Shown: one piece after another, positions 1-8,879 of the stretch
Layout of the letters: every line of letters starts with the position of its first letter
How positions within the stretch are numbered: the stretch's first letter is position 1
Source: Deltaproteobacteria bacterium HGW-Deltaproteobacteria-18
Lineage (GTDB): Bacteria > Desulfobacterota > Desulfovibrionia > Desulfovibrionales > Desulfomicrobiaceae
Length of the DNA stretch: 64,000 nucleotides
Assembly: GCA_002841885.1 (NCBI GenBank)
Contig: PHBE01000001.1
Span: forward strand, 1 to 64,000
Reading direction: 5' to 3'
Notes under the pieces: model-generated
Told to the model about the DNA's origin: nothing
What the model saw: only the letters and a program-made list of their open reading frames with translations
Databases searched by the model: none
Translations under genes and position numbers: made by a program

Positions 1-1
1 T

Positions 2-913
2 CTCACTGATACTGTGGTGGGTGGCAAAGAGTTGGAGGAATCGTTCTGGTCCGCTCTTGGTTCCACCTTTGCAAGTTACGCAACAGACGAGATAACCTCA
101 GACCAGTTGAACGATACTGTCAATTTGATCCTCATTGGAGCGATAGGAGCTGCAGGCTCCGCCATCGCTGGCGGCGACCCGATACAGGGAGCCTTTAGTT
201 CCATCATCGCCGAGCTGGCAGAGCAGATCAAGGCTCCGGAGTTGACGGAGGAGCAGAAAGAGCGGGATGGACCGAAGGCAAAGCTTTCAAGTTGTTCGTA
301 TGACGATGACTGTCCTGGCTCAGATGGCTTTAGGCGGTTGACAGATAGCGAAATAGCTCAAAAAGTCCCAGAGTTACCTGCTCTTTTGCAGGACAACGAC
401 ACAGGCATGACTACGCAGGTGTTTTTCAACGAAAAAATGAAAGAGTTGGTAGCGGTTTATCGTGGCTCAGATGAAATGAAAGACTTTTCATCAACGAATA
501 TTTCACAATACTTTGGGGCTTCTCCAGGGCAATATGCCATGTTAAATGAGCAAGTTAAGCTTCTTGATAGATTAAGATTTGAACTTAAAGCCGACAAGGT
601 TACTGCTACTGGGCACTCTCTTGGTGGTGGTATGGCCATTGCGGCTGCTTCCACAGAATATGTTGCCAGTGCAGTGGTATTCAATCCTGCTGGGGTCCAC
701 GATAACACCTACACTGCAATTGGGGGAGATGTGAACAAAGTGCACGATAACGTCATATCCTATTCGAGTAGAGGCGATATGTTGACGAATCTCCAAGATA
801 TGCTGAGCTTCATGCTTCCAACTGCGATAGGCGAAAGATATGTCGTTGAAGCTGGTGGAATCCACGGAATAGAATCCATGTTGTCAGAATTTGATACGCC
901 AACGCAACCGTAA
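2..913 (+). CDS. C-terminal lipase-type toxin end of a polymorphic toxin (5' truncated by window edge)
   Basis: The frame is open to the first base of the window, and the only nearby initiator is a GTG at 14, so this is probably the 3' end of a larger protein. From the GTG there are 299 residues. The first ~80 are Gly/Ala-rich and resemble the pre-toxin region of FhaB/CdiA-like proteins. The C-terminal half is an alpha/beta-hydrolase of the lipase class 3 kind, with nucleophile elbow GHSLGGG (Ser about residue 202) and an AVYRGS segment before it. A membrane phospholipid target is therefore likely (inference). The next gene, 12 bases on, is an ankyrin lipoprotein suited to be its immunity protein. 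The upstream repeats and secretion domain lie outside the window, so CDI versus another delivery route cannot be decided here. Confidence 0.75.
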   Translation, partial: LTDTVVGGKELEESFWSALGSTFASYATDEITSDQLNDTVNLILIGAIGAAGSAIAGGDPIQGAFSSIIAELAEQIKAPELTEEQKERDGPKAKLSSCSYDDDCPGSDGFRRLTDSEIAQKVPELPALLQDNDTGMTTQVFFNEKMKELVAVYRGSDEMKDFSSTNISQYFGASPGQYAMLNEQVKLLDRLRFELKADKVTATGHSLGGGMAIAAASTEYVASAVVFNPAGVHDNTYTAIGGDVNKVHDNVISYSSRGDMLTNLQDMLSFMLPTAIGERYVVEAGGIHGIESMLSEFDTPTQP

Positions 914-925
914 ATAAAAATCGTT

Positions 926-1879
926 ATGAACATAATAATCAATGTGGCAATGTTATTGGCAAGCCTTTTCCTGCTCAACGCATGCGAAGGGATGTCGGCT
1001 GTTACAAAGGTTGCGATGCAGCAACTGCCCAAAAAAGAGATTCGAATTTCCGATCTTTTCCCAAGTGACAGTATGGCCCAAAAGTTGGCTGTTGCTGCTT
1101 CAGAAGGCGACCTTAAAAAAGTGGATGAACTTATCGCACATGGGGCGAACCCAAATGCTGTTGGCAAACACGGCATCACGGTTATTGGGTGGCTACTCTA
1201 CCATCCCAATAAAGCTGGGCTCAAACGTCTCTTTGAGCATGGCGCAGACCCCAATGCCATTTGGGATAAGTGGGACGAACAACGAAGATGGGAATGGTCA
1301 TTTATTCATTTAGCGACTGAATTGTCTTCAAAAATTGGCATAGATTATCTTCAAATGGCATTAGATGTGGGCGGAAATCCTAATTTGATTGTACGTAACT
1401 TGTACTCGCGTCCAATCTCTAGAGCAGTAGATATAAAATATTTTAAATCCTTTTGTGCTCTATACTATGCTGGGGCTGAATTGGATTTCGACGATTATAT
1501 TTTTAGCATTGAACTCTTAGAATATTCAAAAGTATCACGCAATTATGAATTGACTTTTTTTTTGCTTGAGCATGGAGCAGACTATATGAACGGTGATCCA
1601 TTTGACTGGGCAAAGGAATTTGCAAGAGAGAATTGCATTTCTGGACCCATATCAAACATATGGGGATATTTTTTATACGATATCTTACATCGAGAAAAGT
1701 CTATTGAGAACATGTGGTTCTGGCGCTGCATCGATTTCCTTGAAAAGAAAGGAATGGATTTCGCTGTTCCCGCTGATGTTGAAAAGCTGCGTCCGAAAAT
1801 CCTAGATGCTAAGCCAACTGCTTATGAGCTTGAAATCGAAAAACTGAAGCTGAAAGAGGAGAATATTGATGCTTCGTAA
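926..1879 (+). CDS. Ankyrin-repeat lipoprotein, candidate immunity protein to the lipase toxin
   Basis: 317 residues. A short hydrophobic N-terminus ends in the lipobox LLNAC (Cys20), so an acylated, membrane-anchored periplasmic protein is predicted. Residues ~50-115 hold ankyrin units (for example GDLKKVDELIAHGANPNA and a following LFEHGADPNA); further degenerate units (HGAD) occur near residue 215. Ankyrin lipoproteins are known partners of lipase effectors in interbacterial toxin loci, and this gene starts 12 bases after the lipase stop codon. A periplasmic location would fit a lipase attacking phospholipids. Base composition is more A+T-rich than the window's core genes, as usual for toxin/immunity cargo. 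The immunity role is inference from position and architecture. Confidence 0.72.
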   Translation: MNIIINVAMLLASLFLLNACEGMSAVTKVAMQQLPKKEIRISDLFPSDSMAQKLAVAASEGDLKKVDELIAHGANPNAVGKHGITVIGWLLYHPNKAGLKRLFEHGADPNAIWDKWDEQRRWEWSFIHLATELSSKIGIDYLQMALDVGGNPNLIVRNLYSRPISRAVDIKYFKSFCALYYAGAELDFDDYIFSIELLEYSKVSRNYELTFFLLEHGADYMNGDPFDWAKEFARENCISGPISNIWGYFLYDILHREKSIENMWFWRCIDFLEKKGMDFAVPADVEKLRPKILDAKPTAYELEIEKLKLKEENIDAS

Positions 1880-2498
1880 TTTCACGAGTCTTGTAATCGT
1901 TTTGCTTGTTTCATCTATAAGTGCGCCCGACGCCGTGAGTGCTGATTTGTCACAGGTGAAAACCATTACCCAAGTGGTCAAACTCTACCAAGGCGTCCTC
2001 TCCTATCCCCCGCCCATGTGGGTGAATGGTGTCAAAGACCTTGGCAACTCGGAGTTCTTTCGGAATCAGCAAAACAATCTATTCGCACTTGAACAGATCC
2101 CCAAAGGCCAGAATTTCGAAAGCTGGTCGAATCTTTACGGTGTGTACGGCTTCTACCTACCGAAATACGACATGAAACGCTTCCTAGACGAATCCCTCAA
2201 TGCACTCGCCCTTGGCTGCAAGGTGCAAGGAAAGTCAAAAATAGTCAGCGCCGAAGGCGGCGCGATCATCATGACCTATTTTTGCAGCGACCTTCAGGAT
2301 CCGCTGGTCGTGGACGGTTGCAATACCGAAAGCGGTTTCCTCTTTCTGAGTCAGGTCGATCAATCTTTTGCCAAGGTCTACATGGCATGGCGCGCGAAGA
2401 AGGAGGACATGAAGACGGATAAGTGGCCCATGAATGAGGAAACCGCAACCAAGGCTGTGGAGCGAATGAAAAAGATACGATATTTCAAGGCAGAATGA
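1869..2498 (+). CDS. Secreted protein of unknown function, coupled to the ankyrin gene
   Basis: 209 residues from the ATG at 1869; a TTG directly before it at 1866 is a less likely start. The start lies 11 bases inside the end of the ankyrin gene, with a GAGGAG ribosome site just upstream in that gene, so translation is probably coupled. Residues 1-26 look like a cleavable Sec signal (hydrophobic stretch, then SADLS). The mature part has several Cys and aromatic residues and no motif I recognise. It could be a second immunity factor or an accessory periplasmic protein of the toxin locus. A terminator follows. Confidence 0.6.
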   Translation: MLRNFTSLVIVLLVSSISAPDAVSADLSQVKTITQVVKLYQGVLSYPPPMWVNGVKDLGNSEFFRNQQNNLFALEQIPKGQNFESWSNLYGVYGFYLPKYDMKRFLDESLNALALGCKVQGKSKIVSAEGGAIIMTYFCSDLQDPLVVDGCNTESGFLFLSQVDQSFAKVYMAWRAKKEDMKTDKWPMNEETATKAVERMKKIRYFKAE

Positions 2499-2514
2499 CA
2501 TCAATACACCAGTG

Positions 2515-2546
2515 AAAGCCCGCCTCCCCCTGCGGGGCTTTTTTTG
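2515..2546 (+). terminator. Intrinsic terminator after the toxin/immunity genes
   Basis: A GC-rich stem (AAAGCCCG paired with CGGGGCTTT) is followed by a run of seven T. It begins 17 bases after the stop codon of the secreted-protein gene and marks the end of the first toxin operon, before the orphan toxin module. Confidence 0.75.
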
Positions 2547-2595
2547 TTTTTTGACATAACCACCACCTCCACACAACTCCGACGCTGGCGGGTAG

Positions 2596-3052
2596 ATTGA
2601 TCTCAAGGCCGGTGACAGCGTCATCCTTCAATCGGCGCGCATCACCTCCGGCGACGAGACCTCGATTACCACCGAGAGCGGACAGGTCGCCATGCTGGTG
2701 AGCAAGGACAGCCAATACTAACGTCTCGTCCGATATGGGCTTTCTGGCTTGGTCCTCTTCCGACAAGGGGACGCAGGACGAAACGGTTCAGCACACGGAG
2801 ATATCAGCCAGGAAGCTGAGTATCACCACGGCGAACGGGGTCGTGGTCCAATACAGGCAGACTGGAAACGTCCGTCAGGACATAGAGCAGCTCGCGCAGG
2901 CCCCTGGTTTGGGCTGGATGGGCGAGCTTCTCAAGCGCGACGACGTCAACTGGCAGGCCGTGCAGGAAGCCCACGATAAATGGGCGCATGAGGACAGCGG
3001 TATCGGCGGGCCGGGCGTGCAACTGGTGGCCCTGGCCGTGGCTGTGCGCTGA
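2596..3052 (+). pseudogene. Fragment of an FhaB/CdiA-type protein (orphan toxin module, frameshifted 5' part)
   Basis: A stop codon (TAG 2593) precedes an open stretch without a start. Frame 1 from 2596 reads IDLKAGDSVILQSARITSG and ends at TAA 2719-2721. The family sequence then continues in frame 2 (from about 2720, including ATG 2735) as SSDKGTQDETVQHTEIS, then TTANGVVVQYRQTGNVRQ and APGLGWMGELLKRDDVNW, ending at TGA 3050-3052. It continues again in frame 1 in the next entry. Such segments are typical of the region before the DUF637 domain in filamentous-haemagglutinin-like toxins. Two one-base frameshifts (about 2717-2722 and 3040-3050) and the missing N-terminus make this a promoterless, displaced 3' module. 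Sequencing error could explain a frameshift but not the absent start and secretion domain. Confidence 0.72.
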
Positions 3053-3054
3053 CG

Positions 3055-4560
3055 GTGACCGGGGTGGGAGCAGCCTTCGCGACATGGGCGACAGGCATCA
3101 ACACTGCAACAGGTGCAGCGGCAACGGCCGCGACTGCAAGTGCCACGGCGGGAGCAACGACGGCCGCGAGTCTGACGGCAACGCAACTGGCCGTGCACTC
3201 CGCTGTGGCAGCGGGTTTCAACTCGCTTGTCAGCCAGGCCGCCGTGCAACTTATCGTCAATGAAGGCGACGTTGGCGCGGTGCTCAAGGCCATGGCGACC
3301 GAGGATACAGTCCGCTCCTTGGCCACGGTCATGCTGGCGGCGGGCCTGACGAGCGGGCTCATGAGTGCGACGGACGCGGCCAATGATCCTGGCCTGCTGA
3401 GTCAGGCAGAGGACATGACCGCAACCATGAAAGTTCTCAGCACGACTCTGCAACGTACGGCCATTCAGGCGGGCGTGTCGGCAGGCGTGAACACCGCCAT
3501 AAATGGTGGAGATTTGGGACAGAACCTTACGAACAGTCTGCGCACCGCCGCCGTGATCACTCTTGGGGCGCAGGTTGCCGGAGAAATCGGTGCGGCCTAC
3601 CGGGAAGGTGATCTCAACTACGTTACGCACAAGATAACCCATGCTGCCTTGGGCGCAGCCATGGGTGAGGCGTTAAGCGGCGATGCGGCAGCCGGGGCCA
3701 TTGGCGCCGTGGTCGGCGAGATGACGGCCGAGGCTTTTGTCCAGCGATTCGTTTACAGTCAGATTGATAATCCTGAAGCCCTGATGAATCTGACGGATGA
3801 GGAAGCGCTCCAACTGAAGGCTGATCTCGTCCGGCTTGAGTCCTCCGGCGTGGACATGGGCAGGCTTGCCGCGGGCATTGCCGCCGCCGTTGCGGAAAGG
3901 GATATCGATACGGCCGCTACGACCGGCGGCAATGCGGCTGAAAACAACGCATTTTTTGTGATTCCGGTGCTCCTTGAATTCATGGACAAAGGGCTCCAGG
4001 CGTACGATGCGTACCGACTTGCCAAGGCCATTGATGCGGGCGATACGGACGAGGCAACCGACATAGCTGCCGAAATCGCCCTTGGTGCTGCAACAGACGC
4101 CATCCCGGCCAACGTGATCGCCATCAAGATTGGCATCGCAGTCAAGAAATTCGGCCTTGCCGGACTGGGTGCGAAGATTGTTGGGAAGTTTGGGGATGAG
4201 GCGGTCGGGGTTGCTGCCTTGAAGATTGCTGACAAGTTGCCTTCCTCTTTTGGGCATACTGCGGATGATTTGTTGAAAAATGCTGTTACTCCGAACGAAT
4301 ATGGAATATCTCCGATAGCGAGGGCAATTGATAAGCATTCTTCGCGTCCAGGCAGCGTGTATGAAGCGGTCAAAGGCAGCCCTTACGAAAAAAATATTGC
4401 GGGTCAAAAGCTTGTTGAAAACATTATGAATAATCCAGATTCAGTTGTATTCTCTAAAAATACAGGTCGATTTGGCCCTGTTATAGATATTGTTTCGCCT
4501 GATGGACGAACTCTGCGTTTTGATATTAATGGTAAATTTGTAGGAGTATTGGAGCCATAG
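3055..4560 (+). CDS. DUF637-like pre-toxin domain plus C-terminal toxin (orphan CdiA/FhaB-type module)
   Basis: 501 residues from GTG 3055, which is probably the continuation of the preceding fragment rather than a true start. Residues 1-220 are Ala/Gly-rich and match the DUF637 haemagglutinin pattern (NSLVSQAAVQLIVNEGDVG, AGVNTAINGGDLGQNL, YVTHKITHAALGAAMGEA). At residues ~295-298 an AENN motif resembles the VENN motif that marks the pre-toxin/toxin border in CdiA. The last ~90 residues (IDKHSSRPGSVYEAVKG ... GRTLRFDINGKFVGVLEP) are more A+T-rich and look like a small toxin domain seen at the ends of Rhs and FHA proteins; a nuclease of BECR-like fold is possible but unproven. A 68-aa immunity candidate begins one base after the stop codon. 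Confidence 0.65.
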   Translation: MTGVGAAFATWATGINTATGAAATAATASATAGATTAASLTATQLAVHSAVAAGFNSLVSQAAVQLIVNEGDVGAVLKAMATEDTVRSLATVMLAAGLTSGLMSATDAANDPGLLSQAEDMTATMKVLSTTLQRTAIQAGVSAGVNTAINGGDLGQNLTNSLRTAAVITLGAQVAGEIGAAYREGDLNYVTHKITHAALGAAMGEALSGDAAAGAIGAVVGEMTAEAFVQRFVYSQIDNPEALMNLTDEEALQLKADLVRLESSGVDMGRLAAGIAAAVAERDIDTAATTGGNAAENNAFFVIPVLLEFMDKGLQAYDAYRLAKAIDAGDTDEATDIAAEIALGAATDAIPANVIAIKIGIAVKKFGLAGLGAKIVGKFGDEAVGVAALKIADKLPSSFGHTADDLLKNAVTPNEYGISPIARAIDKHSSRPGSVYEAVKGSPYEKNIAGQKLVENIMNNPDSVVFSKNTGRFGPVIDIVSPDGRTLRFDINGKFVGVLEP

Positions 4561-4561
4561 T

Positions 4562-4768
4562 ATGATAAAAATTAGTATCGCAAGTGTTCCTGATAGAGAA
4601 AAAGTCGTGGCAGAATTGTGGATAAAAAATTACCAATTGGCGGAAATTTCAAAAGAGCAAGAAGAGGTTCTTGTTGAGTTCTTTTGTTATCCCGATATAA
4701 AATGGAGTGAAATACCTTTGCTGGAATTAATTGAAAAATTGCAGGAAGCAAACAACAAGCTATCTTGA
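4562..4768 (+). CDS. Small immunity protein candidate for the orphan toxin
   Basis: 68 residues, acidic, no signal peptide or membrane segment, so cytoplasmic. It starts one base after the toxin stop codon with a GGAG site inside the toxin's last codons, the usual spacing of a toxin/immunity pair. A cytoplasmic immunity protein implies a cytoplasmic target such as nucleic acid for the toxin. It is clearly A+T-rich compared with the genomic backbone. No named Imm family is recognised; function is inferred from position and size. Confidence 0.6.
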   Translation: MIKISIASVPDREKVVAELWIKNYQLAEISKEQEEVLVEFFCYPDIKWSEIPLLELIEKLQEANNKLS

Positions 4769-4849
4769 CTATCTGCGGGTCTGAAAAGAGTCGAGCAGGT
4801 CAATTATGAACTACTACACCTTATCGTCCATAAATTTTAAGCTAAAACT

Positions 4850-5131
4850 ATGTTTAATTTTATTGACAAATATAAAGAAAATGCTCTTCAGCGTGGAGGA
4901 TTGTTATTATTCTCGCCGCAAGATGCAATCGAAATAGTAAAGGAATTAGAGAAGAAATCCATAAAAATTCTAGGTCTTGATGCTTTTCAAGTTACCATAA
5001 ATACTACACAGCCTTTTATGGAACACGGTATCGACTTGTCGAATCAAGATTTTGCATGGAAAGCGGCAATTGAATTTCTTGAAAGAAGGAAAGGTAGCGG
5101 ATTTGTATTTGAAATAATTACCGATGAATAA
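4850..5131 (+). CDS. Orphan immunity-like small protein
   Basis: 93 residues, cytoplasmic, A+T-rich. It begins FNFIDKYKENALQRGGLLLF and contains ILGLDAFQVT and a C-terminal EFLERRKGSGFVFEI. The pattern recalls small immunity-type proteins found in polymorphic toxin loci, but I cannot assign a family with certainty. The 81 bases before it hold no toxin sequence that I can see, so it may be an immunity gene left after its toxin was lost. Alternatively it is a second immunity gene for the orphan module. Confidence 0.5.
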   Translation: MFNFIDKYKENALQRGGLLLFSPQDAIEIVKELEKKSIKILGLDAFQVTINTTQPFMEHGIDLSNQDFAWKAAIEFLERRKGSGFVFEIITDE

Positions 5132-5174
5132 GCGAGCAAAAGGCGTCGGGGCACCATCGGGAGGAACGGGGTCT

Positions 5175-5387
5175 CTTGAATTCAACCGAAATCCACGACG
5201 CGAATTCGAATGCCACATCCGAATGGGCATAGGTTCCGCCGTAACGTCCGGCTTTGGACACAATCCCGATCGCGCCAGTTTGGTCAATCCACTGTTTCGG
5301 AGTGAGCGTGAAGCTGTTCAGCCCGGCCTGTTTTTTAATCCCGTCGAATTCGACGGGATTAAAACTGGGGTTGTGGAGCTGCTGCTC
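5175..5387 (-). pseudogene. Internal fragment of a KilA-N domain protein
   Basis: On the minus strand, an open stretch directly after a TGA (complement of 5388-5390) reads EQQLHNPSFNPVEFDGIKKQ, then AGLNSFTLTPKQWIDQTGAI, GIVSKAGRYGGTYAHSDVAF and EFASWISVEFK. This matches the KilA-N DNA-binding domain proteins common in phages and mobile islands. There is no start codon, and after residue ~71 the frame leaves the family sequence and stops near 5119. It is a relic, antisense to the toxin island, and marks past mobile-element activity. The plus-strand frame over the same bases (5124-5504) looks spurious. Confidence 0.7.
5333..5364. repeat. Perfect 32-bp palindrome
   Basis: The 16-base arm TTTTAATCCCGTCGAA is followed with no spacer by its exact reverse complement, with GAATTC at the centre. 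It lies inside the KilA-N relic, where it encodes FNPVEFDGIKK on the minus strand. A palindrome this long could extrude a cruciform or bind a dimeric protein, but it may be partly a coding coincidence. Confidence 0.85.
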
Positions 5388-5637
5388 TCATATCAGGCAA
5401 CAAAATTCCCATTGTCATACACACACTACCCGTATGCATTGCATACAACTACCCATAGTCGATACAACTCTGAACATTTGGCAGCAGCTATCCGCCTGTC
5501 ATAAATGAATTCGATCTTGTACGCCTGATCCGGCAAGCACCCGTTTAAAAGGGCTTCCGGACTGAATGTTTCCATCACCCCGTCTTCCTCTTCCCCTTCA
5601 GCCACGGGGCCGACACGGCGCACAGTCTGGAAGGAAG

Positions 5638-5672
5638 AAACGCCCTGCCGGGTCGGGTCCGGTAGGGCGTTT
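5638..5672 (-). terminator. Intrinsic terminator after ybbP-like permease gene
   Basis: The stem AAACGCCCTgCCGG / CCGGtAGGGCGTTT with a 7-base loop lies immediately after the permease stop codon (5674-5676). It is symmetrical and could work for both strands. The bases between the KilA-N relic and this hairpin (5388-5637) hold no gene I can support. Confidence 0.7.
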
Positions 5673-5673
5673 G

Positions 5674-8204
5674 CTATTCGTTGCGCAGGAAAGGCGCGGC
5701 CTTTCTGCCCAGCACACGCCAGGTGCCGAGCAGTCCCATGAACAGCGACACCCCGACACCGGCCAGCACGGTCAAAAAGCCCATGGCAAGGTCCGGAATG
5801 AACTGCATGCGCAGCAGGCCCTGGACCACGCCCCAGGCCGTGAGCGAACCCAGCGCCAGGCTGCCAAGGCCGGTGAACAGTCCGGCCAGGGAGAACTCGG
5901 CCACGAGGATGGCCAGGATGTCGCGCCTGGTCGCGCCGCAGACCTTGTAGATGACGCTGTCGTAGATGCGCCGGTGCTGGTCCGCCGAGAAGGCTCCGGC
6001 CAGCACCAGAAACCCGACCAGCAGCGCCACGCCGGCCATGACCTGGAAGATGCGCACCGTGCGGGTCAGGATCAGGGCCGCGTTGTCGAGCACCTCGCGA
6101 ATGGTGATCACGGCCACCTCTGGAAAGGCCTGAGTTGCACGGGCATAAAGGGCCTCCGTGTCGTCCACGCCGTAGGCCGCCCCGAGCCAGGTCTGAGGAG
6201 CGGCGTCAAGGGTTCCGGGCGAGAAGATGATGGCGAACTGCATGGCCAGGGTCCGCCAGTCGACCTCGCGGATGCTGGCGATGGTCCCGGTCAGGTTCCG
6301 GCCGAGCACATTGACGGTCAAGGTGTCGCCAAGGTCAACCCCGAAGCCTTCGGCCAGGTCGGAAGTCAGGGAAATGAGCGGCGGACCGGCATACCCCTTC
6401 TCCCACCACTTGCCCCGCACGAGGGTGCTGCCGCGCGGAAAATCCTCGCTGTAGGAGAGCCCCCGGTCCCCGCGCACCGCCCAGGAAACCTCCTCGGCCA
6501 CGGTGGCGTTCTCCACCGGCGTGTCGCCGATGCGCACGATGCGCCCCCGGATCATGGGGCGCAGGTCCAGCCGCGACAGACCGGGAGTATCGAGAGCCAG
6601 GGCGCGAAACCTCTCGACCTGGTCGGGACGGATATCCATGAAGAAGAAGTCCGGGGCCTCTTCGGCCAGTTCGGCGGTCAGCGCCCTGGTCAGGCTGGAA
6701 TTGACCATGACCACGGCCACCAGGGCCGTGAGTCCGAAGCCCAGGGCAAAGACCAGGCTCACGCCTGGCGAGCCCGGGCGATGAATGTTGGCCACGCCGA
6801 TGCGGGCGCTGGGCCAGGGCAATCGCGGCGCCTTGGCCGCCAGCCAGCGAATGATCCGGGCCAGCCCCTTGAACAGCACGAAGGCCATGATGGTCCCGCC
6901 CACAAACCATGCCGAGAGCTTGTTGTTGCCCGCGAACCAGAAAACCATCAGAGCCAGCAAGGCAAAGGCGGCGGCCGTGGGCAGGATTGCCGCGCGGGGA
7001 ATGCGCGCCATGTCGGCTGAGACGTAACCTCGGAAAATACCCGAAGGCCGCACCATGACGGCGCGAAAGAGAGGCGGCATGGAGAAGGCCAGGGTCGTGA
7101 CCAGTCCAAAGAGAGCGGCCTGGATCAGGGGGGCGAAATAAATTCCGCTGCGGACCTGGATGGGCAGGACGTCGGAAAAGAATCGTCCGGCCAGCCAGGG
7201 CACAAGGCTCCCGGCCAGCATTCCGGCGCAGGCGCCGACAAAGCCCAGAAAAAGGACCTGCGTCAGGTAGGAAACAAACAGTACGCCGCTTGAGCCGCCC
7301 ATGCATTTCATGGCGGCCATGTGGTTGAGCCGCCCGCCCAGATACCCGCGTACCCCGCCCGCGATCCCGAGCCCCCCGACCAGAAGCGCGCCCAGCCCAA
7401 CCAGGGTCAGGTCCACACTCAGGCGCTCCAGCACCGTGCGGATGCGCGGCGCGGCGTGAATGTAGTCGCGCACCCGCCAACCCGAATCGGGATAGGAGTC
7501 GCGGATCCGACCGACCACCTGTTCGGCATCTCCGCCATCGAGACGCAAAAGATATTCGGCGCGAAAAAGGCTGCCCGGCTGGGTCAGGCCGGTTTGCCCG
7601 AAGGCCCCGGCGGAAACCATGAGCCGGGGTCCCAGGCTGAAGAACTCGACCACGCGGTCCGGCTCGCGCTCGATGATCCCGCGCAGGATGAAGCGCACAT
7701 CACCAACGCGAATTTCATCCCCCACGGCAATCTGAAGTCTGGTAAAAAGCCCCCGGTCGGCAACGGCTCCGGGCAGACCGTCCCTGACGGCAAGCAGCTC
7801 CTGCAACTGCGCGCCGCCTTCAAGCTCCATGCTACCGTACAGGGGGTAGAGAGCGTCCACGCCCTTGAACTCGATCAGTGCGGAACGGGTGGACCCATGC
7901 GGAGCTTCGGCGCGGGCCATGGTCCGCGTGGATAGGGTCCGGCTCAATTCACCGAAACCGCCGAGATATACCACTTCGTCTTCGCTAAGATCCCGTGAGG
8001 TGAGGGTCACGCTCACGTCTCCGCCGAGTATGGCCTTGGCGTCACCAGCCAGCCCGGCCTCGAGGGCGCGCCCCAGAGAGCCCACGGCGCTGATGGCCAG
8101 AACGCCCAGAAAAAGACAGCCCAGAAAGACGCCGAAACCGCGCAGGCCGCCCCGCAGCTCGCGGCGGCAAAGCGTCAGGGCCAAATGCAGGTCTTTGGCA
8201 CCCA

Positions 8205-8208
<4 letters not shown>
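5674..8208 (-). CDS. ybbP: ABC transporter permease, FtsX family (YbbP-like)
   Basis: 844 residues from the ATG at 8208, whose ATGA overlaps the stop of the ATPase gene by 4 bases. The N-terminal membrane segment (residues ~25-46) is followed by a ~200-residue extracytoplasmic domain. Four hydrophobic segments then follow around residues 255-400, a second membrane block and extracytoplasmic domain, and a terminal FtsX block (VFQVMAGVALLVGFLVLAGA and onward). This is the duplicated ~800-residue layout of YbbP, which with YbbA forms an inner-membrane ABC complex whose substrate is not well established. The order ybbP-ybbA next to divergent tesA is the same as in enterobacteria, supporting the name. 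An upstream in-frame ATG at 8250 is unlikely because it sits well inside the ATPase gene. Confidence 0.88.

Positions 8209-8877
<669 letters not shown>

Positions 8878-8879
<2 letters not shown>

Noticed and set aside
5432-5446. GTATGCA-T-TGCATAC inverted repeat
   Set aside because: Short and isolated in a non-coding relic region; no neighbouring gene or T run to give it a role.
5124-5504. 126-codon plus-strand frame after the orphan immunity gene
   Set aside because: The same bases read on the minus strand give a KilA-N match; the plus-strand translation has no family pattern.
5566-7020. 484-codon plus-strand frame over ybbP
   Set aside because: Antisense shadow of the FtsX-family permease, with compositionally biased translation and no domain.
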